Below are positions 16,033-25,706 of a DNA stretch of 64,000 nt, in pieces. A program made the position numbers and the translations under genes. Every line of letters begins with the position of its first letter. Position 1 is the stretch's first letter. The stretch lies in assembly GCA_965140795.1 (NCBI GenBank), contig OZ223470.1, positions 2,604,001-2,668,000 of the forward strand. The letters are read 5' to 3'. The notes under the pieces are model-generated. The model ran no database searches, was not told the origin of the DNA, and saw nothing but the letters and a program-made list of their open reading frames with translations. Source of the DNA: Pleomorphochaeta sp963664495. Lineage in GTDB: Bacteria; Spirochaetota; Spirochaetia; Sphaerochaetales; Sphaerochaetaceae.

Positions 16033-17520
16033 TTGATTTGCCTTACAACAACAGAAAGTACATTAACTAATGCTTTAAAGCAAGTTGAACGAAATAAACC
16101 ATACATTGACATGGTGGAATTAAGATTAGATTTGTTAGAAGAGGCTGAATTAGCTAGTGCACAAATTTTTCCTAGATTGTGTGCTTTGCCAACTATTGCA
16201 ACCTTTAGAAGAGTTAGTGATGGAGGTAAATCCCAGTTAAGTGATAAAATTCGAATGATAAAATTGAGAGAAATTGTCCTTCAAGGCGATTTTTCTTATG
16301 TAGATATTGAAGAAGATGTTAAAAAATCTGATTTAAAAATAAAAGGGGAAGAAGACACTCCTAGATTTGACTTTGAAAATGAATTAAGAGATAAAGGTGT
16401 AAAAATTATCAGATCTTTCCATGATATGGAGAAGATTCCATCTAATTTATTTTCTTTAGTAACAAAGTTAGCAAAAAAAGGGGATATCCCAAAAGTAGCT
16501 GTTACTCCAAATACAATTGTTGATGTTGTTTCTTTATTCAGAATTAATGAAGAATTAAAAGATGTTAAAGAAAAAATAATAATTGGAATGGGTGATTATG
16601 GTGTTTGTACAAGAATTTTATATAAAAAAATAGGGTCTTTGTTAACTTTTGCAAGTGAAACTGAAATAGCACCTGGTCAATTATCAGCTAAGTCTTTAAA
16701 ACTTCTTTATAGAGCAGATCAAGTTAATAATAGAACAAATGTTTATGGTATTATTGGAAATCCTGTTTTACATACTGCCTCTCCAAAAATCCATAACCCT
16801 GGTTTTGATGCGATTCATTATAATGCAATATATGTTCCCTTTTTAGTTGATAAAGTTAGAGCTTTCTTTAAATTGGCTGAGTTAATTAAAATCCATGGTT
16901 TTTCTGTTACCGTTCCTCATAAGAGAGATGTTTTACCTTATTTAGGTAAAATTACAAGAGAAGTTAAACAAATTGGAGCTTGTAATACAGTGACTAGAAT
17001 TCAAGGAATGTGGAAAGGTACTAATACTGATTATTATGGCTTTTTAGCACCTATTGAAAATGAAATTAGTTTAGGCAAGATAAAAAATGCTTTAATTATT
17101 GGTGCAGGTGGAGCTTCAAGAGCCGTTGTTTGGGCATTAAGGAATCATCATGTAAAAGTTACTATTGCAAATAGAACTATAAGTAAAGCAAAACTTCTCG
17201 CAAGTGAAACAATGAGTAATTACATTGAATTAGATAAAGTTAATACTATAGATGAAAAAATTGATTTGATTGTTCAAACTACTGTTGTAGGAATGAGTCC
17301 GAATGAAGGTCAAGATATAATTCAAGATTTAGAATTTGATAAATCTTGTATTGTTTATGATTTAATTTATAAACCTAAATATACAAAGTTACTTAAAAGA
17401 GCTCAAGCTCAGGGGTGTAAAGTTATTAATGGCTCAGATATGTTAATTGCTCAAGGTAAGTTGCAATTTGAATCTTTTACGGGCTATCATTATCCTCATT
17501 GGGTAGATATTGAACTATAA
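16033..17520 (+). CDS. aroDE: Bifunctional 3-dehydroquinate dehydratase / shikimate dehydrogenase
   Basis: This 495-residue fusion catalyses two consecutive shikimate-pathway steps. The N-terminal type I dehydroquinase (about 1-225) has MVELRLDLLE and IIRSFHDMEKIPSN. It also has KVAVTPNTIVD with the Schiff-base Lys region and IGMGDYGVCTRI. The C-terminal shikimate dehydrogenase (about 235-495) has VYGIIGNPVLHTASPKIHN, VTVPHKRDV with catalytic Lys, GACNTVTR, and ALIIGAGGASRAVVWAL for NADP. Such fusions are known in spirochaetes and chlamydiae. It starts at TTG 16033 after a strong AGGAGGAAGG; no in-frame ATG fits. It is divergent from the ABC-F gene and single. Confidence 0.95.
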   Translation: MICLTTTESTLTNALKQVERNKPYIDMVELRLDLLEEAELASAQIFPRLCALPTIATFRRVSDGGKSQLSDKIRMIKLREIVLQGDFSYVDIEEDVKKSDLKIKGEEDTPRFDFENELRDKGVKIIRSFHDMEKIPSNLFSLVTKLAKKGDIPKVAVTPNTIVDVVSLFRINEELKDVKEKIIIGMGDYGVCTRILYKKIGSLLTFASETEIAPGQLSAKSLKLLYRADQVNNRTNVYGIIGNPVLHTASPKIHNPGFDAIHYNAIYVPFLVDKVRAFFKLAELIKIHGFSVTVPHKRDVLPYLGKITREVKQIGACNTVTRIQGMWKGTNTDYYGFLAPIENEISLGKIKNALIIGAGGASRAVVWALRNHHVKVTIANRTISKAKLLASETMSNYIELDKVNTIDEKIDLIVQTTVVGMSPNEGQDIIQDLEFDKSCIVYDLIYKPKYTKLLKRAQAQGCKVINGSDMLIAQGKLQFESFTGYHYPHWVDIEL

Positions 17521-17585
17521 AAAAACTAATAAAGTATTTTAATTCTTTGGTAGTTTAAATTTTTTATTAAGTGAATAAGTTATTA

Positions 17586-18344
17586 TTATCCTATTGTGTT
17601 AACAAGAGTTGGTAATCCTTCAATAATTACTTTTACTTCATCACCTTTTTGCATACCACTAATTCCTCCTGGAGTTCCTGTAAGAATGATATCGCCTGGT
17701 AATAATGTCATTACTGAAGATAAATAACTTACTAAGAAAGGGACATCAAAAATTAAATTTTTTGTATTAGATTCTTGCATGACTTTTCCATTAACTTGGC
17801 TTGAAATTTTTAAATTACTTGGATCTAAATCAGTGTTTATTATATACCCAAAAGGACAGAATGTATCAAAGCCTTTTGCAATAGTCCATTGTCCAGTTTT
17901 GGGTTGTAAATCTCTAGCTGTTATATCATTAGCGCAGGTATAGCCTAAAATATAATCATTTACTTCTTCTTTTTTAACGTTTTTAGCTGTTGTTTTTATT
18001 ACTATAGCTAATTCTGCTTCATAATCTAGTCTTTTACAAACATCAGGTTTTATTACAGTTTCTTTATGAGCTAAGGCACTAGTAGAAGGTTTAATAAAAA
18101 CTATTGGACTTTCTGGGATTGGCAATTCAAATTCAATTGCGTGATCTCGATAATTTAAACCAATACATACTGCTTTTGAGAAATCACAAGGTGTTAAAAC
18201 TTTAACATTTTCAATATCTAATTGTTCATTAGTTTTGAAAAAGCCTTCAAATGGAGTCCCTTCATAAATTGTAATTTTTTTTGTTTCTAAATTATAATTT
18301 CCATAAAGAATTTCATCATTATATTTAAATCTAATTATGTTCAT
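17586..18344 (-). CDS. Fumarylacetoacetate hydrolase (FAH) family protein
   Basis: This 252-residue protein belongs to the FAH superfamily, which cleaves or decarboxylates beta-dicarbonyl compounds such as oxaloacetate or 2-hydroxyhepta-2,4-dienedioate. It shows CIGLNYRDHAIE, LDYEAELAIVI with the metal-binding Glu residues, GYTCANDITARDLQ, GQWTIAKGFDTFCPFGY and LLPGDIILTGTPGG. The metal-ligand positions look intact. It ends an operon with aroK, aroC and the XPB pair, which gives no substrate hint. A house-cleaning oxaloacetate tautomerase or decarboxylase role is possible but inferred. GGAGG lies 4 bases before the ATG. Confidence 0.9.
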   Translation of the reverse strand: MNIIRFKYNDEILYGNYNLETKKITIYEGTPFEGFFKTNEQLDIENVKVLTPCDFSKAVCIGLNYRDHAIEFELPIPESPIVFIKPSTSALAHKETVIKPDVCKRLDYEAELAIVIKTTAKNVKKEEVNDYILGYTCANDITARDLQPKTGQWTIAKGFDTFCPFGYIINTDLDPSNLKISSQVNGKVMQESNTKNLIFDVPFLVSYLSSVMTLLPGDIILTGTPGGISGMQKGDEVKVIIEGLPTLVNTIG

Positions 18345-18356
18345 GTTTCCTCCAAG

Positions 18357-20390
18357 TTAGTTAATTACATAATTCATAATTTTTGCATTGAATATTTTGC
18401 TTATAGGCAAAGTAACTGTTTCAAGAGTTGGAAGTTTTCTAGCAACTACATAGTATTCATTTTGAGTTTCAGCTTTTACTTTTTCAACTAATAGTAATAA
18501 TTCATGAGTTAAATAAGTTACTTTTAAAACAGTATTGTCTTCTTTACCAGCCATTTTACAAACATTCACTTTTCTTCTAAATTCGAATCCACTAGCACTA
18601 ATATCCGTATCTAGAACTAAAGGAGCAATTTGTGATTCATCAACAATCATAGAATTCCTTAAACGATTTTTAAGATCCATTTTTTCAGGTTTATTTAAAT
18701 CTGATAATTCAATTTGGCCTCTAAGAGGTTTTGAATTAAAGGTTTTTTGACTTACTTCATTTTTTAGTATTAATTTTTCAAATGCTGAAAGAGATTTTTC
18801 AATTGTTTCTAATGCATCAATTATAGCTAATTGATCTTGTTGTAAATGATAATTTTTACTTATTCTCCATTGCTCATTAGTGAAAAAAGTTTCACTTTGA
18901 ATTAAATCACCCTTTCTCCTTGGTATAATTAGTCCTGCTTTTTCTAATAAACTAGTCCATTGAGATTCTTTCTCTCTAGACATTAGATAAACTCCATCAG
19001 CAAGTTTTTTCAGAATATACTCTTCCATTTCTGGATGATGTTCAATGATTCTAGAAATTCGTTTATCTGCTTGGATAATTATTCCATCATAAACGCTCAA
19101 TTGACTATATTGTTTTTCAATTAAATCAAAATAATTTAAAGCTGAACAATTATCTAAGTTGTTACAGTTTTCCATTATATATTTTATTACAGTCTCTTTT
19201 TTCATTGAACTATCTAAAGCATCTCTAAAATCTTCTTTTGAAAGTTTATATGTTGTTTGGATATCGTATGAGCATAAAGATGCAAATCGCCAAAGTATAT
19301 CATTTCTTCCTCTATTTCCAATATATTTAACTGTTAAATCAGTATCAAAAATTAAAGGCTCTGGTTCTGCTAATGTCTTTTCAAATTTATTTACTTGATA
19401 ATTGGTTTCACATTTTTGAATTATTTTTAGATCTAATAGTTTTTGTATTAGTTCATCATTATGTTTTATATCAAAACAAATTTCTTGTGTTTCCAAAATA
19501 AACTTTAGAGCTTTCTCATCAAAAGTCTTTAAATTAATCAAATAATTTAAAACCTTTTTTGTAAAAATGAAAATTTTTTCATAATTATCAAATAGTGGGG
19601 CTATGGCTTTTGATAAAAATAATACTGCTAAATCAAACGAGGAAAGGTCTATTAATTTTTGTAAAATTTCATATTCAATTGTATCAAAAGGTTTAAAAAT
19701 TTCAAGTTCGGATAATAAATCATCTACTAGTTCGGCTGTTTTAATTAACTCTTCTACAGTATAAGAGGGGAATAATAGAGAAACATAATTTCGTTTTTGA
19801 TAATCAGTTAATTTAGGATTTGTTTTAACTATACTTAAATATCCTCTTAAAAATTCACCATTAATTACATTTGAATTTAATTCTGGCAAGTATTCATTAT
19901 CATTATAAAGAATAGGAAGCAACGAAGCTTTTTTAATTAGATTTTCACCGAATATTGGATTCAAAATAAATTTGTTATCTATTGTGAGTATTATTAATCT
20001 TTTACTTAAATTTGAAATATGCTCAATTAATGAAACATAGCTAAAAGCTTCTATGTTTTTATTGTTATCAAAATAAGAGTAATAAACAAATTCCTTATTT
20101 TCACTTTGTACACTTTTTTCAAATGGTTTTATAAGCTTTAATATTTGTCCAGTTGACGCACCATTAGATATATATAAAATTCCTAATATTAGGCTATCTA
20201 CACTATCTATTGTTGATAGCAATGCACTAGCTTTTTCTTCATTTAAGAAAAAGCTAATTAAATTTTCGCTAACAATTTCCTGGTTAAAGGGCGTTGTTGT
20301 TTCTGGTAAAAAATTTCTAGCTTCATAATAAAATTTTTCATTATCCAAATTGATTAACCATCTTTTAAAAAAATCTGGATCTTTTTTCAT
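18357..20390 (-). CDS. Helicase XPB/Ssl2 N-terminal domain protein, partner of the XPB helicase
   Basis: This 677-residue protein has no Walker motifs. The central part (about 340-470), including AEPEPLIFDTDLTVKYI and later DGIIIQADKRISRIIEHHPE, resembles the helicase-associated domain found at the N-terminus of XPB/Ssl2 (Helicase_C_3 type). The rest is helical. It lies 14 bases downstream of the XPB-type helicase gene and is transcribed with it, so the two probably act together in DNA repair or nucleic-acid remodelling; this is inference. The end (residues 600-677) is strand-rich with conserved-looking LEFRRKVN-like text. No enzymatic function is claimed. Confidence 0.7.
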   Translation of the reverse strand: MKKDPDFFKRWLINLDNEKFYYEARNFLPETTTPFNQEIVSENLISFFLNEEKASALLSTIDSVDSLILGILYISNGASTGQILKLIKPFEKSVQSENKEFVYYSYFDNNKNIEAFSYVSLIEHISNLSKRLIILTIDNKFILNPIFGENLIKKASLLPILYNDNEYLPELNSNVINGEFLRGYLSIVKTNPKLTDYQKRNYVSLLFPSYTVEELIKTAELVDDLLSELEIFKPFDTIEYEILQKLIDLSSFDLAVLFLSKAIAPLFDNYEKIFIFTKKVLNYLINLKTFDEKALKFILETQEICFDIKHNDELIQKLLDLKIIQKCETNYQVNKFEKTLAEPEPLIFDTDLTVKYIGNRGRNDILWRFASLCSYDIQTTYKLSKEDFRDALDSSMKKETVIKYIMENCNNLDNCSALNYFDLIEKQYSQLSVYDGIIIQADKRISRIIEHHPEMEEYILKKLADGVYLMSREKESQWTSLLEKAGLIIPRRKGDLIQSETFFTNEQWRISKNYHLQQDQLAIIDALETIEKSLSAFEKLILKNEVSQKTFNSKPLRGQIELSDLNKPEKMDLKNRLRNSMIVDESQIAPLVLDTDISASGFEFRRKVNVCKMAGKEDNTVLKVTYLTHELLLLVEKVKAETQNEYYVVARKLPTLETVTLPISKIFNAKIMNYVIN

Positions 20391-20404
20391 ATTACTTTAC
20401 CTTA

Positions 20405-22318
20405 TTATATTGTTTCTTCTTTATCATAAATTTCTATTGAATATTTATATCCCTGTTCTGCCAAAAATTTTTGTCTATTAAGAGCAAATTCCTCTTCATT
20501 AGAATTTTGAGTTACTAGTGAATAGAAATGGCTACTAATCTTTTTAGGTCTTAGAATCCTTCCTAATCTTTGAGCTTCTTCTGCTCTTGAACCAAAAGTC
20601 CCTGAAAGTTGAATTGCAACTGAAGCATCAGGTAAATCAATTGCAAAGTTAGCAACTTTAGATACAACTAAAACTTTTAATTCACCTTTTCTAAATTTAG
20701 AGTATAATTCATCTCTTTTTTTATTAGCAGTAGATCCTGTTATTATTGGTGTATTTAGCTCTTTAGCTACAACTTTTAGCTGCGATAAATATTGCCCAAT
20801 GATTAAAATAAATTCACCTTTATGCTTTTTTAATAAGGTATGAACTACTTCAAGTTTTCTAGGGTTTTCACTAGCAATTTTGAATTGTTCTCTTGGTTTT
20901 GCTAAGGCATAAGGAACTTCTAAATCCAAAGGAAGCGGTATCCTTATTTCGCTACAGAAAGCTTGAGCTATAAAACCTCTTTGTTCTAATTCACTCCAAG
21001 GCACATCGAATCTTTTTGGTCCAACTAAAGAAAATACTTGATCTTCTTTATGGTCTTCTCTAACTAAAGTAGCCGTTAACCCAACACGATGTAGACTTTG
21101 TAGTTCTGCTGTTACTTTGAAAACTGGAGCAGGTAGCATATGTACTTCATCATAAATTATTAAACCCCATTCACCTTTTGTGAGTAATTCAAAATGAGGG
21201 AAAGGTCCAATTTTATCAGGTCTCCAAGTTAACACTTGGTATGTACAAACAGTAACTTTTTTAGCACTTTTATTCTCTCCAGTATATTCACCAATTTCAT
21301 CAGCTCTTAGAGATGTTTTATCTGCAATCTCATTTACCCATTGATGAACTGAAGCAACATTTGTAGTAATTATAAGAGTCCTTGTCGCTAATTTTGCTAA
21401 AATATCAATACCAATTATAGTTTTACCTGAGCCACAAGGGAGGACTATAGTTCCATATCCTGAACCAGCTTGAGCATTACCAACTAAAGTTTGTGCAGCT
21501 TTTTCTTGGTAATCTCTTATCGAAAAAGGTTTTCCTCCTAAAGTGGTTTCTCTTAATTTAACCTCAATTGGAATTCCTCGTTTTAAAGGAATTTGGTCAT
21601 CAACTGGATAGCCAAGTTCAATTAATTTTACCTTAATTTCACCTCTATCTAATTTTCTAAGTGCAAAAGTATCTTTGCCTACTTTAAATAAAAAAGAGTT
21701 CAAATCTCTATGGTTTTCAAGAATTCTAAAAATCATAGGATCACTAATTTTTAGTAAATAGACTTCTTCAAAAGAAGATTTAACATTGTTCTTTTTATCT
21801 TCATCTGTTTTAACTGTGACATTTACAATTAAAGAATCTAAGAGGGCTTGTTCTTCTTCACTTAATTCTTGATTATCTCTTTTTTTCTTTAATAAATCTC
21901 TTTTTATTTTAGAATTTTGAGTTTTAATTCTTAAATATTCGTTTAGGGTATCATCTATTTCATCATTTGATTTGTGCTCAGTTTCTTGATAAGAAACAAT
22001 AGCACCCTCTCTATCATCTTCAGTCAATATCAGTTTCCCAAATCGTGATGAAATATCTTCAATAAAGAATATGACTGAATTAGTTAATGGAAATTTTGAC
22101 CATTGGTTTAATTTTTCTATTACTGTTGAGCTTACAATTTTACATGATGCTGCATTCCATAATGAAATAGGAGTTAAAGCATAAGTATGCACATGTTCTG
22201 GACTTTTTATTAAGTCACAAAAAGTTGATATATCGTTTCTACAAGCCTCAAATTGAGGGTGATGTACATCAAGTAATAAAGTTCTATCGCTTTGTACTAT
22301 TAAAGGGGTATCTTTCAA
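20405..22318 (-). CDS. XPB/ERCC3-like DNA repair helicase
   Basis: This 637-residue superfamily 2 helicase resembles eukaryotic XPB. An N-terminal domain (about 1-230, start TPLIVQSDRTLLLDV) precedes helicase domain 1. Domain 1 has Walker A LPCGSGKTIIG (about 290) and DEVH in IIYDEVHMLPAP (about 388). The LTATLVREDHKE motif follows, then domain 2 with IIGQYLSQL, QLSGTFGSRAEEAQRLGRILRPK. The RED triplet typical of XPB is visible in LVREDHKE. The start is TTG 22318, directly after the aroC stop, with AGGAGG about 9 bases upstream inside aroC. Its neighbour is the XPB-N-domain protein. Confidence 0.93.
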   Translation of the reverse strand: MKDTPLIVQSDRTLLLDVHHPQFEACRNDISTFCDLIKSPEHVHTYALTPISLWNAASCKIVSSTVIEKLNQWSKFPLTNSVIFFIEDISSRFGKLILTEDDREGAIVSYQETEHKSNDEIDDTLNEYLRIKTQNSKIKRDLLKKKRDNQELSEEEQALLDSLIVNVTVKTDEDKKNNVKSSFEEVYLLKISDPMIFRILENHRDLNSFLFKVGKDTFALRKLDRGEIKVKLIELGYPVDDQIPLKRGIPIEVKLRETTLGGKPFSIRDYQEKAAQTLVGNAQAGSGYGTIVLPCGSGKTIIGIDILAKLATRTLIITTNVASVHQWVNEIADKTSLRADEIGEYTGENKSAKKVTVCTYQVLTWRPDKIGPFPHFELLTKGEWGLIIYDEVHMLPAPVFKVTAELQSLHRVGLTATLVREDHKEDQVFSLVGPKRFDVPWSELEQRGFIAQAFCSEIRIPLPLDLEVPYALAKPREQFKIASENPRKLEVVHTLLKKHKGEFILIIGQYLSQLKVVAKELNTPIITGSTANKKRDELYSKFRKGELKVLVVSKVANFAIDLPDASVAIQLSGTFGSRAEEAQRLGRILRPKKISSHFYSLVTQNSNEEEFALNRQKFLAEQGYKYSIEIYDKEETI

Positions 22319-23389
22319 TTAAAAAGGCCTCCTACATTCGTTTTCCATTTTAAAATCTAATGCTACAAGTGCAGCCATTGCTTCAACAACTACAACAGCT
22401 CTTGGGCATATACAAGGATCATGACGTCCTTTAATTTCTATAATTTTTTCATTATTGTTTTTATCAATTGTCTTTTGAGCAAGAGATATTGAAGGGGTAG
22501 GTTTAAAAGCAACTCTAAATATTACTTCTTGAGAGTTTGTTATTCCTCCTAGTACTCCACCATTATTATTTGATAAAAAGCCATTTTTATCCATTTGATC
22601 ATTAAATTGAGAACCTTTAAGTTTAGCACTCTCAAAACCTTGTCCAATTTCAAAACCTCTAACAGCGCCTATGCTTAACATGGCTTTAGCTAGTTGTGCT
22701 TCAAATTTATTAAAGGTGGGTTCTCCAAGACCTACAGGTAAATTTTTAATTCTGCATTCAATTATTCCACCAATACTATCTTGTTCTCTTCTTAGTTTTT
22801 CTAAAAAGGTCTCAATTTCTTTTGCCTTTTCTATATCAGGAACATATAAATCATTATTAATTCTAGAATCCCAATTATATGAGGATTTCTCTTTATCAAC
22901 TTTTATATTTCCAATTTGTATTGTAGCTGCTTCAACACTTATTTTATCTAATTCAAGATATTGTTTTGCAATTGCACCAGCAATTACTCTACTAGCCGTT
23001 TCTCTACCACTAGCTCTACCGCCACCTCTGTAATCTCTAATACCACATTTTTTATAAAGAGTATAATCAGCATGAGAGGGCCTAAATACATCTTTAATAT
23101 CCCCATAATCTTTAGAGATTTGATTTGTATTTTCTATTATAATTGTTAGAGGGGTTCCTGTGACTTTTCCTTCAAACATTCCTGATAAGACTTTTAATTG
23201 GTCTTTTTCATTTCGCTTTGTTCCAAATTTATTTCCACCAGGTCTTCTTCTATTTAAATCCTGTTGTACTTTCTCTAAATTCAGTGGAAAATTAGGAGTT
23301 AATCCGTCAATGGTTACTCCAATAGCTGCACCATGAGATTCTCCAAAAGTTGTTATGCTTAATATTTTTCCAAAAGAGTTGTTTCCCAT
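22319..23389 (-). CDS. aroC: Chorismate synthase
   Basis: This 356-residue enzyme converts EPSP to chorismate using reduced FMN, the last step of the shikimate pathway. It begins MGNNSFGKILSITTFGESHG with the GESHG signature. It continues with RRRPGGNKFGTKRNEKDQ, then RPSHADYT, RGGGRASGRETASRVIAGAIA and the late GRHDPCICPRAV. The length is normal. It overlaps aroK by one base (TAATG), so translation is coupled. It uses GGAG 4 bases before ATG 23389. aroDE lies 5 kb away on the other strand. Confidence 0.98.
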   Translation of the reverse strand: MGNNSFGKILSITTFGESHGAAIGVTIDGLTPNFPLNLEKVQQDLNRRRPGGNKFGTKRNEKDQLKVLSGMFEGKVTGTPLTIIIENTNQISKDYGDIKDVFRPSHADYTLYKKCGIRDYRGGGRASGRETASRVIAGAIAKQYLELDKISVEAATIQIGNIKVDKEKSSYNWDSRINNDLYVPDIEKAKEIETFLEKLRREQDSIGGIIECRIKNLPVGLGEPTFNKFEAQLAKAMLSIGAVRGFEIGQGFESAKLKGSQFNDQMDKNGFLSNNNGGVLGGITNSQEVIFRVAFKPTPSISLAQKTIDKNNNEKIIEIKGRHDPCICPRAVVVVEAMAALVALDFKMENECRRPF

Positions 23390-23898
23390 TATTTCTCCCA
23401 GTTGATTAATTCTTTTTTCACTATTTCAAAAATATTATCAATATTATCGTCTTTCAATTTTATTGTTAACTTTGCTTTTTCTTTATATAAAGGTCTTCTT
23501 TTATTATATAAGATGTGGAATTTATTTATTGGATCTCCTTCTAAAAATGGAGGAAGTCCTAAGAAATTAATCCTTTTAAATAATACTTCTTCATCTAAAT
23601 CTAAAAATATTAAATTGTCACATAACTCAAAAGCTTTATGGTTTTCACAAATTCCACCACCAAGAGCAATTACTTTATCTTGCGGATTTTCTTTTAATAA
23701 CTTTTTCAAACAAATATATTCTTGTTCCATAAAAGCTTCTTTCCCTTCTGCCTTATATAATGCTCTTACACTAGGGTAGTTAATATTTTCTTCTATATAT
23801 TTATCTAAATCATAAAAGGGTAAGTTTTTGTATTCAGCATATAATCGAGCATGCGTACTTTTCCCACTATGTTTTATTCCTGCAAAAAAATATGTCAT
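23389..23898 (-). CDS. aroK: Shikimate kinase
   Basis: This 169-residue P-loop kinase phosphorylates shikimate with ATP. The P-loop GIKHSGKST is at residues 7-15. DLDKYIEE follows with the shikimate-binding Asp, then VIALGGGICEN with the GGG motif, and FLDLDEEVLFKRI. The lid region is short. It overlaps the upstream membrane-protein gene by 4 bases and aroC by one base. The lid region lacks an obvious RP-L motif (RRPLYKEKA is the nearest), which is normal for the family. Adenylate kinase-like alternatives are excluded by the GGG motif and the neighbour aroC. Confidence 0.93.
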   Translation of the reverse strand: MTYFFAGIKHSGKSTHARLYAEYKNLPFYDLDKYIEENINYPSVRALYKAEGKEAFMEQEYICLKKLLKENPQDKVIALGGGICENHKAFELCDNLIFLDLDEEVLFKRINFLGLPPFLEGDPINKFHILYNKRRPLYKEKAKLTIKLKDDNIDNIFEIVKKELINWEK

Positions 23899-24401
23899 TT
23901 ATTATCCTTGTCGTCGTCAAATAAGTCTATCCAATCTTCCTCATATGAGTAAATTTCCGGTTTTATAAAACCATATTTTTCCTCTTCCTCTTGTACTTTT
24001 TTTAAATAATCTAATTTTCTTTTCTCTAGCTGTTGAGAATATAGAGCTCCATAGTAATTGTTTTTCATAGCTTCTTTTCTTTTATCTTTTGGTTTTCTGT
24101 TTGTCTTAATTGCTCTATAAAATAAGCAAATCATAATTAACCAAAAAACAGATATAATAAGAGCTGTAATTGAATTATTTGCTTTTGTTATAAATGGTGG
24201 AAAAGTAGAAAATAGGTTATAATCTAAACTTTCACTTTTCATTATGGCAAAGCTTTGATAAGCTTGAGATATAACGAATATTAGGTTGATAACTAAAGGA
24301 AATAACCAAGATAGCCACTCAGGAGTAAAAATAAATCGTATTATCATCAATAATGATAAAAGGTAGATCATAAAAGTTAGTGTAGGGATGACATAATCCA
24401 A
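23895..24401 (-). CDS. Small membrane protein of unknown function
   Basis: This 168-residue protein has three hydrophobic segments in the first 115 residues (about 5-27, 32-50 and 75-97). A basic, charged cytoplasmic tail follows (KTNRKPKDKRKEAMKNN) and a Glu/Asp-rich end. I do not recognise a family. It begins with TTG at 24401, with GGAGG 9 bases upstream and no usable in-frame ATG. It overlaps aroK by 4 bases and heads the aroK-aroC-XPB operon. The next gene, dgt, is divergent. No function is proposed. Confidence 0.65.
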   Translation of the reverse strand: MDYVIPTLTFMIYLLSLLMIIRFIFTPEWLSWLFPLVINLIFVISQAYQSFAIMKSESLDYNLFSTFPPFITKANNSITALIISVFWLIMICLFYRAIKTNRKPKDKRKEAMKNNYYGALYSQQLEKRKLDYLKKVQEEEEKYGFIKPEIYSYEEDWIDLFDDDKDNK

Positions 24402-24466
24402 AACTAAATACCTCCTGTATGGAAATCTTAATTAGTCTATTATATCATAAAAGGAAGGGTTTGTGA

Positions 24467-25633
24467 ATGCACATAAGGAATTTGAGAGAATACCAAAGTC
24501 AACATATTAGTGATAATGTTTTACAAAAGAGAGATAGAGAAAAAAATAGTGATATAAGAGGACCTTATTATAGAGATACTACAGCTATAATACATTCTTC
24601 TGCCTTTAGACGACTTAAACATAAAACACAAGTATTTTTTTCTCCTGATAATGATCATATCTGTACTAGAATAGAACATGTTTTGCATGTAGCATCTATA
24701 GCTTCAACCGTTTGTAGAGGCTTAAATTTGAATCAAGAATTAGCTTGGGCCATTGGTATGGGGCACGACTTGGGACATACTCCCTTTGGTCATGTTGGAG
24801 AAGTTATATTAAATGATATAATGTTAAAAGAAGGGTTTTTTCAATTTGAGCATGAAATCCATTCATTAAGAGTCGTAGATTTTCTTTCTAACAAAGGTGA
24901 GGGCATGAATTTAACTTATGCCGTTAGAGATGGAATTGTAAGTCATTGTGGAGAATCTTTTTTAGAATGTATAATGCCCACTTTTGAAATAAAAGATTTG
25001 AATTCAATAAAAGTTAAAAAAAATCTTTTACCAACAACTTATGAAGGAGCAATTGTAAGATTTTGTGATTCAATTGCTTATTTAGGTAGAGACTGGGAAG
25101 ATGCTTGTAGATTAAATATTATAGATAAAGAAGATATGCCTAAAATTCCTAAAAAGATTTTAGGAGATTCAAATAGTAAAATTATTGATACTTTAGTAAA
25201 TGATATAATTGAATCTAGTGATATTGAGGGTATTAGATTCAGTGAAGAAATATTTGAAGTAGTAAAAGAGATGAAAGATTATAATTATCAAAAAATATAT
25301 AAATCTCCTATTTTAAATGGCTATAAAAAATATTTTAGCCGATTGATTAACTTAATTTATGATTATTTAACAGAGTTATTTAATACATATTATGATGATG
25401 AATTGGGATATAAAAAAGAGAAAAATATGCTAGCTATAGGATTTGGAAATCATGTTATAGAAATGCTTCCAATATATATTGCAAAAGAGGGTACTGCTGA
25501 TAGATTGATTTTTGATTATATTGCTGGTATGAGTGATAGTTTTGCCCTAGATTGTGCTAGTGAAATTTTAATTCCGGAGCATTTAAATGAACAACTTGAG
25601 GCAAATATTATTAGCAAATGGTTTGATGTATAA
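24467..25633 (+). CDS. dgt: dGTPase-like HD-domain triphosphohydrolase
   Basis: This 388-residue protein is a deoxyguanosinetriphosphate triphosphohydrolase-like member of the HD superfamily, cleaving dNTPs to nucleoside and triphosphate. It shows SSAFRRLKHKTQVFF, HICTRIEHVLHVASIA, MGHDLGHTPFGHVGE and later RFCDSIAYLGRDWEDA; the H...HD...D metal ligands are intact. It starts at ATG 24467 after GGAAGGG. It is monocistronic and divergent from the membrane-protein/aroK operon. Its terminator is shared with a convergent GNAT gene. dGTP preference is not certain; some members act on other dNTPs. Confidence 0.9.
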   Translation: MHIRNLREYQSQHISDNVLQKRDREKNSDIRGPYYRDTTAIIHSSAFRRLKHKTQVFFSPDNDHICTRIEHVLHVASIASTVCRGLNLNQELAWAIGMGHDLGHTPFGHVGEVILNDIMLKEGFFQFEHEIHSLRVVDFLSNKGEGMNLTYAVRDGIVSHCGESFLECIMPTFEIKDLNSIKVKKNLLPTTYEGAIVRFCDSIAYLGRDWEDACRLNIIDKEDMPKIPKKILGDSNSKIIDTLVNDIIESSDIEGIRFSEEIFEVVKEMKDYNYQKIYKSPILNGYKKYFSRLINLIYDYLTELFNTYYDDELGYKKEKNMLAIGFGNHVIEMLPIYIAKEGTADRLIFDYIAGMSDSFALDCASEILIPEHLNEQLEANIISKWFDV

Positions 25634-25657
25634 AATTTAAAAGTTTATAAATTATAA

Positions 25658-25701
25658 AAAAATAGTATCAAAAATTTTTAATTATTTTTTGATACTATTT
25701 T
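25658..25701. terminator. Bidirectional terminator between dgt and GNAT gene
   Basis: A stem of about 16 bp, AAAATAGTATCAAAAA at about 25659-25674 pairing with TTTTTTGATACTATTTT at 25685-25701, encloses an AT-rich loop. A runs to the left and T-rich sequence to the right give U tracts in both directions. It ends dgt and the convergent acetyltransferase gene. Confidence 0.8.
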
Positions 25702-25706
25702 GTTTC

